Below are positions 22,269 through 23,639 of a DNA stretch of 23,639 nt, one piece after another (positions within the stretch are counted from its first letter, which is position 1; each line of letters begins with the position of its first letter). The DNA comes from Ga0077530 sp035565975 (lineage in GTDB: Bacteria; Pseudomonadota; Alphaproteobacteria; Rhizobiales; Hyphomicrobiaceae). The position numbers and the translations under genes are program-made. Below the pieces are notes generated by a model, which saw nothing but the letters and a program-made list of their open reading frames with translations, did no database searches and was not told the DNA's origin. Location of the stretch: assembly GCA_035565975.1 (NCBI GenBank), contig DATMRT010000080.1, positions 1 through 23,639 of the forward strand, read 5' to 3'.

Positions 22269-23546
22269 TCAGGCACCAGCGGAGGCGGAGAACAGCTCGT
22301 GGAAGACCGGGAAGATCTCGGACGGGCTCGTCACGCGGCGCATGGCGAAGTGTTTGTTGCGCTCGGCAATTTCCTTATAACCGTCCCACACGATCGTGTC
22401 GCCGAAGCCGATCTGCTCGCTGACCTCGATATAGGCGAAGTACTGACACACGGGCAGGAGGCTGTTCTCGACGAGATCGAGGCAGCGCCCCATGTCGTCG
22501 GGAATGTTGTCGCCGTCAGAAGCCTGGGCGGCGTAGATGTTCCAATCCTCGGGCGAGTAGCGGTCGCGCACGATGCGGTCCATCTCCTCGAGCGCGGTGG
22601 AAATCACGGTTCCGCCGGTCTCGACGCCGCGGAAGAAGGTCTCCTCGTCGACCTCGCTCGCCGTGCTCGTGTGGCGCACGAAGACGACGTCGACCTCGCG
22701 ATAGTGCCGCGAGAGGAAGAGGTGGAGGAGCATGAAGAAGCGCTTGGCGAGATCCTTCAGCGGCTCCGTCATGGAGGCGGATGCGTCCATGAGGCAGAAC
22801 ATGACGGCCTGCGTCGCAGGCTTCGGCACGCGCTCCGTGCGGTTGTACTGGAGGTCGATCGGATCGACGTAGGCGATCGTGCGCCTGAGTCGCAGCACGC
22901 GGTCGAGCTTGGCGCGCAGCTCGGCGATCAGGTTCTCGTCGCGCGGCACATCAGTTTCGGCCTCGGCCAGCGCCCGTTCGAGTTGCTGGACCTCACTCTC
23001 CTTCGGCCGGCGGAGCGCGATGCGGCGCGCGAGCGAGCGGCGCATGGTGCGCACGCGATTGAGCTTGGCGGGCGGGCCGTCCGAGGTGTAGCCCGCGCGC
23101 TGCGGCACCGGCGACTTCAAGTCTTTGAGCCGCGTTTTGATCAGGTTCGGAAGCTTCAGGTCCTCGAAGAAGAGATCGAGAAACTCGTCCTTGGAGAGCG
23201 TGAAGACGAAATCGTCCTGGCCCTCGCCGTCCGCGCTCGCTTGGCCGCCGCCGCCGCCCCCACCGCCGCCCTGCGGCTTCGGAATGAGGTCGCCGACCTT
23301 GTAGTCCTTGTTGCCCGGCAGGATCATGTCGCGCGAGCCGCTGTCGCGGCTGTGCGAGAATGAGGGCTCGCGTACGCTCTTCGAGCGGATCGAGATCTTC
23401 TCGGAACCCTCGACCTCCGAGACCTTGCGCTTCTTGAGCGCGTCCTTGACGGCCTCGCGGATGTCCGCCTTGGCCCGGCGAACGAAGCGCTGCCGGTTGC
23501 CAAGGCTCTTGGATTTGGGGTTGAGCCGACGATCAATGATGTTCAT
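22269..23546 (-). CDS. yeaH: YeaH/YhbH family protein (DUF444, VWA-like)
   Basis: A 425-aa DUF444 protein, the usual partner of the PrkA serine kinase, with unknown biochemical role in starvation or sporulation-type responses. The N-terminus NIIDRRLNPKSKSLGNRQRF is the family signature. A nine-glycine tract (93-101) separates it from the middle, and a helical Arg-rich segment (about 160-225) precedes a von Willebrand A-like domain. MFCLMDASASM (Asp254, Ser256, Ser258) gives the DxSxS metal-site motif, followed by FVRHTSTASEVDEETFF and GGTVISTAL. The ATG at 23546 has GGGGGC 6 nt upstream. The gene is 27 nt downstream of the prkA stop, so all three genes prkA-yeaH-spoVR are one operon. Confidence 0.96.
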   Translation of the reverse strand: MNIIDRRLNPKSKSLGNRQRFVRRAKADIREAVKDALKKRKVSEVEGSEKISIRSKSVREPSFSHSRDSGSRDMILPGNKDYKVGDLIPKPQGGGGGGGGGQASADGEGQDDFVFTLSKDEFLDLFFEDLKLPNLIKTRLKDLKSPVPQRAGYTSDGPPAKLNRVRTMRRSLARRIALRRPKESEVQQLERALAEAETDVPRDENLIAELRAKLDRVLRLRRTIAYVDPIDLQYNRTERVPKPATQAVMFCLMDASASMTEPLKDLAKRFFMLLHLFLSRHYREVDVVFVRHTSTASEVDEETFFRGVETGGTVISTALEEMDRIVRDRYSPEDWNIYAAQASDGDNIPDDMGRCLDLVENSLLPVCQYFAYIEVSEQIGFGDTIVWDGYKEIAERNKHFAMRRVTSPSEIFPVFHELFSASAGA

Positions 23547-23573
23547 GCACAGCCCCCAGCGAACCCTTCCGGG

Positions 23574-23639
23574 TCAGCTCGACTTCTTCACACGCATGTA
23601 CCATTCCACCAGCCGGCGGACCTGACGCGGCGTGTAACC
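23574..23639 (-). CDS. prkA: PrkA family serine protein kinase, last 21 codons (5' part beyond window)
   Basis: Reading the minus strand from the window edge gives GYTPRQVRRLVEWYMRVKK followed by SS and a TGA (23574-23576). This is the recognisable C-terminus of PrkA (YeaG), an AAA-type serine kinase that acts in nitrogen starvation and stationary phase. Only this end is in the window. Its position immediately before yeaH and spoVR is the standard operon order and supports the call. Confidence 0.88.
   Translation of the reverse strand, partial: GYTPRQVRRLVEWYMRVKKSS

Overview
The window looks like a chromosomal segment of a GC-rich alphaproteobacterium, most likely Hyphomicrobiales (Rhizobiales). 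The main clues are lysA followed closely by the low-complexity TIGR02302/DUF4175 membrane protein, a complete ccoNOQP-ccoGHIS (fixNOQP-fixGHIS) cluster behind an FNR/FixK-type box, and intergenic palindromes of the kind seen in rhizobial genomes. The genus cannot be resolved by eye. I see no rRNA, tRNA, CRISPR array, transposase or phage gene.

Left part (1-10583), mostly housekeeping and metabolic genes. On the + strand are the 3' end of lysA, a stand-alone RibD-C/DHFR-like reductase and the 875-aa DUF4175 protein. A 282-bp intergenic region packed with inverted repeats follows. On the - strand are a membrane-anchored glycerophosphodiester phosphodiesterase, a small secreted eight-cysteine protein, a tartrate/D-malate dehydrogenase and a TauE/SafE permease. 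Then come obgE (+), a DUF2798 membrane protein (-) and an M20 metallopeptidase (+).

Central part (10580-18821, all - strand): one long operon transcribed from right to left as ccoN, ccoO, ccoQ, ccoP, a 60-codon Cys-rich small ORF, ccoG, ccoH, ccoI, ccoS. Genes from ccoQ onward are coupled by stop/start overlaps or very short gaps. Upstream of ccoN, an FNR/FixK palindrome lies exactly 22 nt from a -10 hexamer, as expected for a class II oxygen-responsive promoter. The products build and assemble a high-affinity cbb3 oxidase: the N, O, Q and P subunits, the CcoG ferredoxin-like membrane protein, the CcoH assembly factor, the CcoI copper ATPase and the CcoS cofactor-insertion factor. The CcoS C-terminal tail appears to be encoded by an inserted palindromic repeat.

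Right part (18880-23639, all - strand): a two-gene unit of a MerR-type regulator fused to a P-loop ATPase-like domain plus a HAD phosphatase, behind a MerR-style promoter with a 19-bp spacer and a dyad. Upstream of that lies the prkA-yeaH-spoVR stress/starvation module, with only the last 21 codons of prkA in the window.

The least explained items are the Cys-rich small ORF inside the cco operon, the MerR-ATPase fusion with its promoter, the branched palindromic element at 4200-4292, and the eight-cysteine secreted protein.
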